Positions 43,850-52,380 of a stretch of 64,000 nt of DNA are shown here, piece by piece. The notes under the pieces were generated by a model. That model searched no databases, was not told where the DNA came from, and worked only from the letters and a program-made list of their open reading frames with translations. How positions within the stretch are numbered: the stretch's first letter is position 1; each line of letters begins with the position of its first letter. The DNA is taken from positions 23,141 through 87,140 of the forward strand of contig JBDLJD010000001.1 of the NCBI GenBank assembly GCA_039714495.1. Reading direction: 5' to 3'. Source of the DNA: JAJDNW01 sp039714495 (GTDB taxonomy: Bacteria > Desulfobacterota > Desulfobacteria > Desulfobacterales > B30-G6). A program made the translations under genes and the position numbers.

Positions 43850-45517
43850 ATGGAACAAGGCCGAGTATTGATCGCCATCGCTCTTTCGTTCGCTGTTTTT
43901 TTGGTATGGAATTTTTTCTTTGTTGAAAAACCAGAAGTTGGGCAACAGCCAGCTGGAATGACAGAGCCTGCCGCGGAAAATCAGCCCGCATCCACCACTG
44001 CATCATCCAACGAGGCGCCGGAAAAGGCGTCTGATACCTTTGTTGCCGAGGAAAAGGCCAGTTCTAAGGAGGCTGCTGAGGCCAGGATCATTACTGTAAA
44101 AACACCTCTTTATACGGTTCACATCTCAGAGGATGGCGCGGTTTTTAAGGGTTTCGAACTTGAGAACTACAGGGAAAGTGCGGATAAGAACGCGGCCAGG
44201 AAAAGCCTGCTCGACCCGGAGATCAACAGCCAGAACATGAAGGTGTCTTTGGCCGGCAACGGTCTGCCCGGGCTTGAGACGGCGGTTTTTGAGGCAGACG
44301 ATCCCGGCGACATGATCGCTGTGACCGACATGGAGCGTACGCTGACCTTTACCTGGCAGTCCGAAAGCGGTGTGGTCGTTGAAAAGCGGTTTACTTTTTC
44401 ACCGGACACCTATCTGATCGACCTGGGGCTTGTTTTTAGAAACGGGTCAGGCAACGGCTTTACAGATCGTGCCATGGTTGAAATTCAGCATGCACTGCCG
44501 CAAAAGAAGGGCGGGTATGCCTTTGAGGGCCCCAGTGTCTTGCTTAACGGCAAGCTCGAGCAAATAAAAGTAAAGAAAATTGAGGACAACAACCGGCTCA
44601 CTGGATCCTTAAGCTGGTTGGCCATCGAGGACCGTTATTTCATGCGCAGCCTCATTCCCGCCGAACCCGTGGACGGAACCGTGAGGCTGGCCGTCAAGGA
44701 CGAAGGTCTCGTTGTCGGTCAACTTCAACGTCCTGAACGTACGTTCCTGCCCGGGGAATCCGTGAGCTATGGCTACAAAGTGTATTTCGGCCCCAAAAGC
44801 ATGCAGTTGTTGAACACCCTGGGCTACGACCTGGGCAAGGCTGTCCAGTTCGGTATGTTCAGTATTATTGCCAAACCGCTGCTGTGGTTTATGAACTTCA
44901 TCTACAGTGTCATTCCAAACTACGGCATCGCCATCATCCTCCTGACCATTGTCACCAAAATTGTTTTGTGGCCGCTGGGAAATAAAAGCTACAAATCCAT
45001 GAGTGAAATGAAAAAAATTCAGCCGCTCATGGGTGAAGTGAGGGAAAAGTACAAAAACGACAAGAAGCAGATGAACCAGGAATTGATGGCCCTTTACAAG
45101 ACCTATAAGATCAACCCCATGGGTGGCTGTCTCCCCATGGTGTTGCAAATACCTGTTTTTTTTGCATTATATAGAATGTTGTACTCCGCGATTGAATTAC
45201 GGCATACACCATTCGTTCTGTGGATCAATGATTTGTCGGCTCCGGACCGGTTGTTCGAATTTGGTTTTTCCATTCCGTTTATGCAGCCGCCTTATGGAAT
45301 ACCGGTGTTGACCCTTGTTATGGGGGCTACCATGTTTCTGCAGCAAAAGATGTCACCAGCTCCGGGGGATCCAGCCCAGGCCAAAATGATGATGCTCATG
45401 CCCGTTGTATTCACGTTTATTTTCATCAACTTTTCGTCTGGTCTGGTTCTTTACTGGCTTGTCAATAATGTCCTGTCCATAGCTCAACAGTATTACATTC
45501 AGAAAAAATATGCCTAG
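43850..45517 (+). CDS. yidC: Membrane protein insertase YidC
   Basis: 555 residues, the gram-negative long form. An N-terminal anchor (VLIAIALSFAVFLVWNFFFVE) is followed by a Ser/Glu/Pro-rich linker (30-75) and the large periplasmic beta-sandwich domain (80-340). The conserved five-helix core begins near FSIIAKPLLWFMNFIYSVIP. The cytosolic loop KIQPLMGEVREKYKNDKKQMNQELMALY and the QIPVFFALYRML helix are typical. It inserts and folds inner-membrane proteins with or without SecYEG. Confidence 0.97.
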   Translation: MEQGRVLIAIALSFAVFLVWNFFFVEKPEVGQQPAGMTEPAAENQPASTTASSNEAPEKASDTFVAEEKASSKEAAEARIITVKTPLYTVHISEDGAVFKGFELENYRESADKNAARKSLLDPEINSQNMKVSLAGNGLPGLETAVFEADDPGDMIAVTDMERTLTFTWQSESGVVVEKRFTFSPDTYLIDLGLVFRNGSGNGFTDRAMVEIQHALPQKKGGYAFEGPSVLLNGKLEQIKVKKIEDNNRLTGSLSWLAIEDRYFMRSLIPAEPVDGTVRLAVKDEGLVVGQLQRPERTFLPGESVSYGYKVYFGPKSMQLLNTLGYDLGKAVQFGMFSIIAKPLLWFMNFIYSVIPNYGIAIILLTIVTKIVLWPLGNKSYKSMSEMKKIQPLMGEVREKYKNDKKQMNQELMALYKTYKINPMGGCLPMVLQIPVFFALYRMLYSAIELRHTPFVLWINDLSAPDRLFEFGFSIPFMQPPYGIPVLTLVMGATMFLQQKMSPAPGDPAQAKMMMLMPVVFTFIFINFSSGLVLYWLVNNVLSIAQQYYIQKKYA

Positions 45518-45531
45518 TCAGGGAGGGATAG

Positions 45532-46311
45532 ATGGCGCCCATAGTCGAATTTGAAGGCAAAACCGTAGAAGGGGCGGTCAAAGAAGCGAGTGAAAAACTG
45601 AACATTCCAGTGCGAAAGCTAAAGCACGATGTCATTTCGCATGGTTCCACCGGGATTTTCGGGCTGGTAGGCGCAAAAAGGGCCAAAATTCGTGTCTCGG
45701 TCCCTGAAACCGACTTGCCGCAAGTGCCTGAAGTGTCACCGCCCCCCCCGCCAACGGAAGAAAATGAAGCCGTGTCCTTGGTGGAGGAAGCCTTTGAGAC
45801 CCAGGAGGTCGAAGAAGATTGGGATGCGGTGGAAAAGATCGGCCTGGAGGCCCTGCAAAAACTGGTGGACTATATAACCGCGGATGCCGCCATTGAATTC
45901 GACCGGAAAGAGGAAAAACTATTTTACAACATTGCCGGCGGCAATACAGCCGTTTTGATCGGCAAGCGGGGGCAGACTCTGGAAGCCATGCAGTACCTGG
46001 TGGAAAAGATCGTAAACAAACGGAGTGAAAAACGGGTCCGGGTCGAAATCGATGTTGAGGGGTATCTCGAAAAGAAAAGAGAAAAGCTGAGAAGCCTGGC
46101 AATCAAGCTGGGCGAAAAGGTAAAGCAGACCAAGAAACCGGCCACGGTCGGCCAACTGAATGCCTATGACCGCAGAATTGTTCACCTTGCCTTGAAAGCG
46201 GACGGTGAACTGCGAACCCACAGCATCGGTGAAGGATATTACCGCAAGTTGAAAATATTTCCCAAACAGCGCAGACGCAGAGGAAAAGGCGGCAAAACAG
46301 ACACCAAATAG
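45532..46311 (+). CDS. khpB: RNA-binding protein KhpB (Jag/EloR)
   Basis: 259 residues in three parts: a Jag-N domain (residues 1-52, with KHDVISHGSTGIFGLVGAKRA), a KH domain (about 130-185, GKRGQTLEAMQYLVEKI) and an R3H domain (about 190-245, NAYDRRIVHLALK). The acidic, Pro/Glu-rich linker 60-95 joins them. It binds RNA and links to cell elongation in Firmicutes; here its place after yidC is conserved. The stop TAG starts a 99-bp inverted repeat that ends just before mnmE. Confidence 0.92.
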   Translation: MAPIVEFEGKTVEGAVKEASEKLNIPVRKLKHDVISHGSTGIFGLVGAKRAKIRVSVPETDLPQVPEVSPPPPPTEENEAVSLVEEAFETQEVEEDWDAVEKIGLEALQKLVDYITADAAIEFDRKEEKLFYNIAGGNTAVLIGKRGQTLEAMQYLVEKIVNKRSEKRVRVEIDVEGYLEKKREKLRSLAIKLGEKVKQTKKPATVGQLNAYDRRIVHLALKADGELRTHSIGEGYYRKLKIFPKQRRRRGKGGKTDTK

Positions 46312-46409
46312 GGGGACTGTCGGCCAGATAGTGTCCTTCATCACACCCAGCTATAAACGCCAGCGCGACGCATACAAAGAAGTCCAATCAGGCGAAGCGA
46401 ATGTCCCCC
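46311..46409. repeat. REP-like 99-bp segment bounded by GGGGGAC/GTCCCCC
   Basis: GGGGGAC at 46311-46317 and GTCCCCC at 46403-46409 bracket the whole khpB-mnmE spacer. The outer G5AC/GTC5 arms resemble the boundary of dispersed REP-type elements. The left arm begins at the last base of the khpB stop codon. Confidence 0.5.
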
Positions 46410-46421
46410 ACGGATTGAACA

Positions 46422-47810
46422 ATGGAACCAGCCACCATAGCCGCCATAGCAACGCCGCCGGGCAGCGGCGGTATTGGCATCATTAGAATATCGGGTACGG
46501 CGTGCCAGACCATTCTGACCGATATATTTCGCCCTTCAGGGAACCGGTCTGCGCAAGGGCCCATCTCTTCAACCCGGATGCATTCACATCGCTTGTACAT
46601 GGGGCATATTGTCGATTCCGGCAGCAACACCCGGGTGGACGAAGTGCTGGTGGTTGTCATGCGGTCCCCCAAATCATATACAACGGAAGATGTTGTCGAG
46701 ATCCAATCCCACTCCGGATACATTGTTTTAAACAAGATTCTGAAGCTGGTGCTTGAGAAAGGGGCCCGCCTTGCTGAACCGGGTGAGTTCACACGCCGGG
46801 CGTATATGAATGGCAGAATTGACCTGACCCAGGCCGAAGCCGTTATCGACATTATCAACGCCCGAACCGGTCGATCCCTGGATTTGGCTGCCGAACAACT
46901 CCAAGGCGAAATCGGTCGGCGGATTAACGCGATTCGGGACTCTATTCTGTCTGTGCTGGCCGAAATAGACGCGAACATTGATTTTGCCGACGATATGGAC
47001 GGGGCCGACATCGATTGGCAATGGGAGGAATCCATAAAAAATGATGTTGTGGACCCCCTTGACCGGTTGATCGCAGCCTATGAACAGAACCACTACTTTC
47101 GGGACGGGATCAGAATGGCCATCGTCGGAAGGCCCAATGTCGGTAAGTCGAGCCTCTTGAACCGGTTGACCCGCAAGGAAAGGGCGATTGTCACTGAGAT
47201 TCCCGGCACCACCCGGGACACCATCGAAGAGATGATTAACATAAAAGGACTTCCGGTCATTCTCATCGACACCGCCGGTCTGCATGACACCACACAACAA
47301 ATAGAAATGATAGGCATTGAACGCACGCATGCGACCATTAAGTCCGCAGATATCGTTCTTTTTGTGGTGGATTCCAGCCAGGGGGTCAAGCCGGACGATC
47401 ACGCTATTTTTACACAACTCGGCGGGGTTAAGCACATTATCGTCATGAACAAGGTCGATTTGAACAGCAACATGGCGTTACCACCCGAGTGGGCGGAAAG
47501 CGCGATTGTCAGGGTTTCCGCCCTGGAGGGCACCCACATCCAAACGCTAAAAGAGACTATTTTTGACATGGGGGTTGGGCGGCAGCCGAATTCCAGCACA
47601 TCCTCCATTGTGCCAAACCTGCGGCAGGCAGAAGGCCTGAAAAATGCCCGGCATCTAGCCTCCAATGCTATGGCCGTTATCCACCGCGAGCCTGAACTGG
47701 CAGCCGTGGATCTCAAGGAGGCAATGGGAGCGCTGGATCGTATCTTAGGGTTAAGCTCCAGCGAAGATGTGCTTGACCGGATTTTCAGCCAATTTTGTAT
47801 CGGCAAATAA
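46422..47810 (+). CDS. mnmE: tRNA-modification GTPase MnmE
   Basis: 462 residues. The N-terminal formyl-THF-binding domain (IAAIATPPGSGGIGIIRISG) is followed by a helical part, the G domain (GRPNVGKSSLLNRL, GTTRDTI, DTAGLH, NKVD) and the invariant C-terminal FCIGK. With MnmG it makes cmnm5U at tRNA wobble positions. In many genomes mnmG, rsmG, parA and parB follow; here the stop codon is followed immediately by a parS site instead. Confidence 0.97.
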   Translation: MEPATIAAIATPPGSGGIGIIRISGTACQTILTDIFRPSGNRSAQGPISSTRMHSHRLYMGHIVDSGSNTRVDEVLVVVMRSPKSYTTEDVVEIQSHSGYIVLNKILKLVLEKGARLAEPGEFTRRAYMNGRIDLTQAEAVIDIINARTGRSLDLAAEQLQGEIGRRINAIRDSILSVLAEIDANIDFADDMDGADIDWQWEESIKNDVVDPLDRLIAAYEQNHYFRDGIRMAIVGRPNVGKSSLLNRLTRKERAIVTEIPGTTRDTIEEMINIKGLPVILIDTAGLHDTTQQIEMIGIERTHATIKSADIVLFVVDSSQGVKPDDHAIFTQLGGVKHIIVMNKVDLNSNMALPPEWAESAIVRVSALEGTHIQTLKETIFDMGVGRQPNSSTSSIVPNLRQAEGLKNARHLASNAMAVIHREPELAAVDLKEAMGALDRILGLSSSEDVLDRIFSQFCIGK

Positions 47811-47826
47811 TGTTTCACGTGAAACA
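47811..47826. promoter_or_regulatory. parS centromere site
   Basis: TGTTTCACGTGAAACA, a perfect 16-bp match to the universal ParB-binding consensus, lies directly after the mnmE stop and before the AAGGAG of the next gene. It marks origin-proximal DNA. ParB binding here would load the partition complex and could also influence the downstream small genes. Confidence 0.95.
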
Positions 47827-47843
47827 ATTTAAGGAGACAGGTC

Positions 47844-48533
47844 ATGGGTATAGATTTCGAGCCATTTTTTAAGGAATATGAAGCGTTGTTGGCGTTGGCG
47901 GATAAAACGTTCGAAAAGGTACGGCAGGATTTTCCTGATCTGGTAAAATGCAAGAACGGGTGCGCAGACTGCTGTTATGCGTTGTTTGATCTGCCCCTCA
48001 TCGAGGCTCTTTACATCAACTATCACTTTAACCGTACCTTCAAGGGACAGCAAAAAGAAGCTTTGCTGGAAGCAATCAATCAGATCGACCGCCGGATACA
48101 TAAACTAAAAAGGACAGCCAACCAGAGCCTGGAGGCCGGTACGCCCGAGGAGGAGATTTTGACGGAACTGGCCGCAGCAAGGGTCCGGTGCCCTCTGCTC
48201 AACGACCAGGACCAGTGCGACCTTTACGGTTTTCGCCCCATCACCTGTCGTTTGTACGGAATTCCCACCCAGATCGGCGGGAAAGGGCACACCTGCAGAT
48301 TGTCGGGATTCAAGGCCGGGGAATCGTATCCTACGGTGAACATCGACATCCTTCAAAAAAAGCTGTTCCAGTTATCAGAGCGGTTTGCCAGGGTCGTTAA
48401 ATCCAGGTATGGTGGGTTGGGCGAAATTCTTGTACCTTTATCCATGGCGCTCTTAACTGATTATGATGAAACCTACCTGGGCATTAAGGCCGAGGGCGGA
48501 GCCACGGAAGACAACCCCACGGATGCTGAATAG
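47844..48533 (+). CDS. YkgJ-type cysteine cluster protein
   Basis: 229 residues. The Cys cluster CKNGCADCC with later cysteines (VRCPLL, CDLYGFRPITCRLYGIP, HTCRLSG) matches the YkgJ/UPF0153 family, thought to bind metal or an Fe-S-type cofactor. The function of the family is unknown. AAGGAG lies between parS and the ATG. The next small gene follows 8 bp later on the same strand, so the two form a pair. Confidence 0.8.
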   Translation: MGIDFEPFFKEYEALLALADKTFEKVRQDFPDLVKCKNGCADCCYALFDLPLIEALYINYHFNRTFKGQQKEALLEAINQIDRRIHKLKRTANQSLEAGTPEEEILTELAAARVRCPLLNDQDQCDLYGFRPITCRLYGIPTQIGGKGHTCRLSGFKAGESYPTVNIDILQKKLFQLSERFARVVKSRYGGLGEILVPLSMALLTDYDETYLGIKAEGGATEDNPTDAE

Positions 48534-48541
48534 GAGGCGAC

Positions 48542-48889
48542 ATGGTTGATAATTCCAAAGCGGATGAAGATCGGAAAAAAGCCATATTCGATGCCATGGG
48601 CCCTCGCAACCAAAAGGCGATATTGAAAAGGGGGTATGACAAGTGGGACCCGTTTCAGGAACCCAAGGATCCCATCGATATCCGCAAAGACAAGTCCAAG
48701 AGGACCACCCAGATGCTGGTCAGGGAATTTTTGCAGAGCCGTAGCAGCGAAGAATACAGCTCGGCCTATGGGCGAGGTGTGTTGGAGCTGGCTCTCGGGA
48801 TCGTCAACGACGAGGACCGCTTCCGGGGAATGTATGAGTTTTCCTGCTGGTATCGGGATTTGTTGATCCGTGAAGGCCACCAAGAGTAA
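48542..48889 (+). CDS. Small conserved-looking protein of unknown function
   Basis: 115 residues, charged and probably soluble. I do not recognise it. It contains AILKRGYDKWDPFQEPKDPIDIRKDKSKRT and a C-terminal helical half (LVREFLQSRSSEEYSSAYGRGVLELALGI). No signal peptide or membrane helix. It starts 8 bp after the YkgJ-type gene with AGGAGG before the ATG, so a shared role is likely. Its TAA stop lies inside a 12-bp perfect palindrome. Confidence 0.75.
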   Translation: MVDNSKADEDRKKAIFDAMGPRNQKAILKRGYDKWDPFQEPKDPIDIRKDKSKRTTQMLVREFLQSRSSEEYSSAYGRGVLELALGIVNDEDRFRGMYEFSCWYRDLLIREGHQE

Positions 48890-48941
48890 AAGAATCGCCA
48901 ACGACGATTCTTTTACGAAACGCGACTGCGTCGCTATTATT
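48886..48941 (+). repeat. Stop-codon palindrome plus GCGAC/GTCGC mini-hairpin
   Basis: GTAAAAGAATCG-N7-CGATTCTTTTAC has 12-bp perfect arms (48886-48916) and includes the TAA of the preceding gene. It is followed by GAAACGCGACTGCGTCGCTAT, where GCGAC/GTCGC pair, then TATTAC. The pattern matches the element after thyA. Confidence 0.75.
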
Positions 48942-49202
48942 ACATAAAGGTCATCAACGTTTAGATCTATTCGGTTGCCCTGGTACGGCTCAATACATTA
49001 TTCAATATAGATTTTGGCCCTCTATATGACGCATTTCTTGTGCCTGAAATAAGAAAATACCACTATATATAGTATAATCAGCTGAATTACTGCGCGTATG
49101 TGGCATCTTGGCTATCGAGAAGCAAGGGTTGAGGATTTGGTTCTTGGATATAAAGTTTTCTTGTGAAATCTTATTACATATAATAGCGGCGAAACCGCGG
49201 TA
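48942..49202. other. Intergenic region between converging genes, no gene seen
   Basis: About 260 bp of AT-rich sequence between two palindromic 3' ends. A plus-strand frame at 49108-49305 has no ribosome binding site and runs into the DAC-like gene antisense. Nothing else is recognisable. Confidence 0.4.
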
Positions 49203-49230
49203 CGTAAAAATTGTCCAGGCAATTTTTACG
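49180..49230 (-). repeat. Stop-codon palindrome plus mini-hairpin after the DAC-like gene
   Basis: On the minus strand, CGTAAAAATTG-N6-CAATTTTTACG (49230-49203) is an 11-bp perfect hairpin containing the TAA stop (49228-49226). It is followed by TACCGCGGTTTCGCCGCTAT, in which GCGG/CCGC form the second hairpin, then TATATG. Same layout as the elements at 35595 and 48886. Confidence 0.75.
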
Positions 49231-50659
49231 CGGAGAGCCACTCTTCCAGCCTGTGGTGCTGAACCGTACACGCCGAAACAGGGTTCCACTGGCATTGGGC
49301 ACTGACTTCAATCCCTTCCTGAATGGTTGATACCGGCCTGTCCGAGGATACCACCACGACAATGAGGTTGCGGTGTTCGGCGGTAAACCGCAAAGCTGAG
49401 TTGAAGCGGGCTCCCCTGGCCCGGTCTTCGCCGGGTATGCTGCGCCCGTCCAACAGGCAGGCGAAGGCATGCAGTTTGAGATCCCGGCAGATGTGCAGGG
49501 CCCCGTCAACCTTAGCAAGGGATTTGGCAAGTTCGAGGTAGTTCAATTGCCTGAGGTCAATGGGTCGCTCCAGTTTCTGGCCGGACAGGGCGACCGGATC
49601 ATCGTTTAAATCCAGAATGAGCGTGCACCCGAATTTTCCGTTTTCTGCAAAGTGGGCCAGGCTGCAGACAATTTTGAAGAGAAAGCTGCTGCGTTCGGGG
49701 TCCAGGTCGGATTCCAGGAGCATTTCCTCCACGTGAACCAGTTTAGCCTGGTGGGTGGTGGAACGGAAGCTTCCGTCAGAAAAGCTGCAGGCGGTTTCTC
49801 TATTCAGCCGGATAAATCCATGCCGGCCGTTAAACTGGGCATGGATGCAGAACTCATTGATATAGTCCTCGGATATCCCTAGAATGGTCTGACCTTGCGA
49901 AACGAGTTTGCGGTCGGAATTTTCAACGGCCAGCAGCAGTTTACGGACATGTTTGAAATTATTGATGCTGGGTTGTTCCATTTCCGGAAAACTGGTGACG
50001 AACCCGATGTTCGATAGCGCTCTTTTTTCCATAAACACCAGCTCGCCCCTGGGCCAGGCCCCCTCTTCGCGCGTATTGCCGATGCCGAGGATGGTGTCGA
50101 GAATGGGGTACACCCTCAACTGCGTATCCCAGCCAAGCTTTACATTCATTTCATCCACGATGAAATCCCGCACCGCATGGGCGGCGTATTCCCTGAGAAA
50201 GCTGCCGGATATTCCGGTATAAAGCTCCTGGTTGTTGGCAATATCCTGTGAGAAACGCCAGGCAGCGTGTTCGAGCCACCTTTCGGTGGGACCGATGGAG
50301 CACATGTCCGGGTGGTGTTCCGTAAACCACATCTGATAAAATACCGAGTTGGATCTCCCGCCAAATGAGATCAGCCCGGCCATCTGCAGGTTTTTTTCGG
50401 GCACCATGTGAAAGGTGCCGTTTTGTATAAAGTAGTGCCCGCCATTGCCTTGCCAGTCAAGGTTGTCCAGGTAAATTTCCTTGAAGCGGGGTTCGTGGCC
50501 GCGTAAAAGGTTTTGGGGGTCATAGATATGAACCGGCTCATCCGGTGACAAGGCATAAATGACCGCCGCCCGACTGGGGCCCGAGAAGTGAGAAAGGCCG
50601 TCACGCAGACCGTCGGCCAAGTCCGCCAGACAATTGCAGATGAACGTGGATTCATTCAT
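49226..50659 (-). CDS. Diadenylate-cyclase-like (DisA_N) protein with a large N-terminal sensor-type region
   Basis: 477 residues. The last 110 resemble a DisA_N/DAC domain: DGALHI (Asp385) fits the DGA motif, and RGARFNSALRFTAEHRNLIVVVVSS fits the G-T-R-H-R-x-A...VVSEE segment. The RHR motif reads R-F-N, so two nucleotide-site positions differ. Residues 1-300 carry no membrane helix and resemble the soluble sensor regions found before DAC domains in proteobacteria (HIYDPQNLLRG, FTEHHPDMCSIGPTERWLEHAA). It would make c-di-AMP if active, or bind nucleotide as a degenerate sensor. Immediately upstream lies the CGGTTGTCA/TGACAACCG repeat pair. Monocistronic. Confidence 0.7.
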   Translation of the reverse strand: MNESTFICNCLADLADGLRDGLSHFSGPSRAAVIYALSPDEPVHIYDPQNLLRGHEPRFKEIYLDNLDWQGNGGHYFIQNGTFHMVPEKNLQMAGLISFGGRSNSVFYQMWFTEHHPDMCSIGPTERWLEHAAWRFSQDIANNQELYTGISGSFLREYAAHAVRDFIVDEMNVKLGWDTQLRVYPILDTILGIGNTREEGAWPRGELVFMEKRALSNIGFVTSFPEMEQPSINNFKHVRKLLLAVENSDRKLVSQGQTILGISEDYINEFCIHAQFNGRHGFIRLNRETACSFSDGSFRSTTHQAKLVHVEEMLLESDLDPERSSFLFKIVCSLAHFAENGKFGCTLILDLNDDPVALSGQKLERPIDLRQLNYLELAKSLAKVDGALHICRDLKLHAFACLLDGRSIPGEDRARGARFNSALRFTAEHRNLIVVVVSSDRPVSTIQEGIEVSAQCQWNPVSACTVQHHRLEEWLSA

Positions 50660-50662
50660 AAA

Positions 50663-50763
50663 TTATACCGGTTGTCATAAATGTTCCGATACAAACTTGG
50701 TTTATCATAAGGAATATTTTTTCGAGGCAGTCAAATCGTCAAAAAGCATGACAACCGCTATAA
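50663..50763. promoter_or_regulatory. Inverted-repeat pair upstream of the DAC-like gene
   Basis: TTATACCGGTTGTCAT at 50663-50678 and ATGACAACCGCTATAA at 50748-50763 are complementary at 15 of 16 positions, 69 nt apart. The proximal copy lies 3 nt from the start codon. A matching pair (53439-53540) sits before the ABM gene. They may be paired operator sites or a folded leader. Confidence 0.55.
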
Positions 50764-50986
50764 CCCATAGCATGATTCTTACAAATTTTCATGCTCTATT
50801 ACATTATAGCATTTGTCACCAATACGTTCCGAATGTCTTAAGAGCTATACCTCTCGTCGAGATGCTGAACCGGAACATATTTAGGGCAATCGGTATAGAA
50901 ACATGTATAGGCTCTGACAATGATAAAGGTTTCTGATGATGGGAAAGGGAGCCTGATTTCAAAGATGGCGGACTGTTTTTAATGTG
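50764..50986. other. Intergenic region between hydrolase 3' end and the DAC leader
   Basis: About 220 bp without a gene. One AGCATGA/TCATGCT pairing near 50770-50795 is the only visible structure. It should contain the hydrolase transcript end and the DAC promoter. Confidence 0.35.
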
Positions 50987-51853
50987 TTAGAGAGATGTGA
51001 TGAAATCGAGGATAACCTGGGCGACATCTTTGGGCTTTTCCATGGGTACAAAATGACTGTTTTCCTCGAAACAGACGAACCTGGCCCGGGGCAGCGCCGT
51101 TTTAAACTGTTTGGCTGCCTGTTCTCGAAAGGTGTCTGATCGGCCGCCGTAAACAACCAATATGGGTTGCTTAATGCGGGGGATGAAGCGCCAAAGGTCA
51201 TGCGGGTAAACGGAAAAACAGCGGGATTCCCAGGCCGGGGTGCAGCTGAGCCGGATCTGTTCATCACCATTGCCCTGGGTGCCGTCTTTAAGATAACCGT
51301 CCAGGCAGGCCGGGTCCCAACTGCGGAACATACTCTTTTTTCGGTACGCCGCATGGATGGTCGCCAGATCCGGCCAGACATCCCTCCTTTTGGCTGCCCG
51401 CGAGGCAATCGGTATGAAGCGTATTAATCCGGTCTTTTTGAGGAGATAGATATACCCCATGGCGGATTTTGACAAAATGGTAGGGTCAATGAGCACCAGG
51501 GCCTTGACAAGATCGGGCCTTCTATAAGCCAGGCGCAGGCTGGAAACCGCTCCCCGGGAATGTCCCATGGCCACGAAAGGGGCGTCAAAGCTGTCAAAAA
51601 AGCGTTCCATGTCACGTGCAAAAATATCCCATTCCTTTAAGCGGGCAGTATCGGCAGCGGCTGTGGTTCGGCCGTGCCCGCGGTCATCCATCCCCAGAAC
51701 ATGTAGATTTCCGGTCAGATGTTGGACAAGCGGTGCATACACGGCGGCACAAAGTCCTGTGGCATGTGAAAAATGGGCCAGTTGATGGCGGCCGCCCCAG
51801 TCAATGTAATGAAAATCGCCGCCGCGGCCATGGTACTGGCAATTTTCTTTCAT
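50987..51853 (-). CDS. Alpha/beta-fold hydrolase
   Basis: 288 residues. The nucleophile elbow is GHSRGA, with the oxyanion loop near the N-terminus (HFSHATGLCAAVY), the acidic residue in YGGRSDTF and the His in ENSHFVPMEKP, giving a complete triad. Its substrate is not evident from sequence; esterases, lactonases and C-C hydrolases share the pattern. The ATG overlaps the stop of the RdgC-like C-terminal gene by 4 nt (ATGA), so it is translated from the same message. Confidence 0.85.
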   Translation of the reverse strand: MKENCQYHGRGGDFHYIDWGGRHQLAHFSHATGLCAAVYAPLVQHLTGNLHVLGMDDRGHGRTTAAADTARLKEWDIFARDMERFFDSFDAPFVAMGHSRGAVSSLRLAYRRPDLVKALVLIDPTILSKSAMGYIYLLKKTGLIRFIPIASRAAKRRDVWPDLATIHAAYRKKSMFRSWDPACLDGYLKDGTQGNGDEQIRLSCTPAWESRCFSVYPHDLWRFIPRIKQPILVVYGGRSDTFREQAAKQFKTALPRARFVCFEENSHFVPMEKPKDVAQVILDFITSL

Positions 51854-52377
51854 GGTTCAGAAACCCAGTTTTTCAGTTCCGGGATGAGTTTTTCCTTCCA
51901 GGCCGGCGAAACCCTCAAATGGATGAAGGTATTGAAAAGAAAATCCTTGTACTGCAGGATCTGTTCGAGGAGGTAGGCCTTTTCCAGAACGGCGCCCTCG
52001 GTATCCTCGAGGGTATCTACCGGGCCGCGCTGAGGGGTTTTCAGGTTGGTGATGGCGAAGCTTTCACCTTTAAGGGTGAACTGCCACTCTTGTTCATTGA
52101 ATTTGTAAACCAGGTTGATTTCCGTGACCAGCGCACCGTTTTTAAGCGATAAAAGTGCTGCATCGAGATTCGGGTCGTCTCCCTTGATGGTAATGCTTTC
52201 GGTTTTGTCTTTGGTAAAGTTCTCCAGGACGATGCGGTTGCCGATGCTGATGGAACCGGAATCGCCGCTTTGGGACTGCAGCGATCCAGGGGAACGTTCA
52301 ATGGCAAACCAGAGCCAGGTCAGAAATTCATACCCGATAAATTTGTAGCGGTTGTAGGCAACGGCGATGTCCAGCAT
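51850..52377 (-). CDS. rdgC: RdgC-like protein, C-terminal part
   Basis: 175 residues starting MLDIAVAYNRYKFIGYEFLTWLWFAIE. The GxEFLTWLW motif corresponds to the middle of RdgC family proteins, whose N-terminal half is encoded just upstream. It lies in the same frame as that gene, separated only by TAA and one codon. A GGAG element before the TAA would serve as its ribosome binding site. RdgC binds double-stranded DNA as a ring and modulates RecA. Here it could work as a two-chain version. Followed by the hydrolase with a 4-nt overlap. Confidence 0.7.
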   Translation of the reverse strand: MLDIAVAYNRYKFIGYEFLTWLWFAIERSPGSLQSQSGDSGSISIGNRIVLENFTKDKTESITIKGDDPNLDAALLSLKNGALVTEINLVYKFNEQEWQFTLKGESFAITNLKTPQRGPVDTLEDTEGAVLEKAYLLEQILQYKDFLFNTFIHLRVSPAWKEKLIPELKNWVSEP

Positions 52378-52380
52378 GGT

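Noticed and set aside
50663..50763. Possible integron attC site (about 100-bp imperfect inverted repeat)
   Set aside because: The boundaries do not give the RYYYAAC / GTTRRRY core sites, genes are not arranged as cassettes, and no integrase is present.
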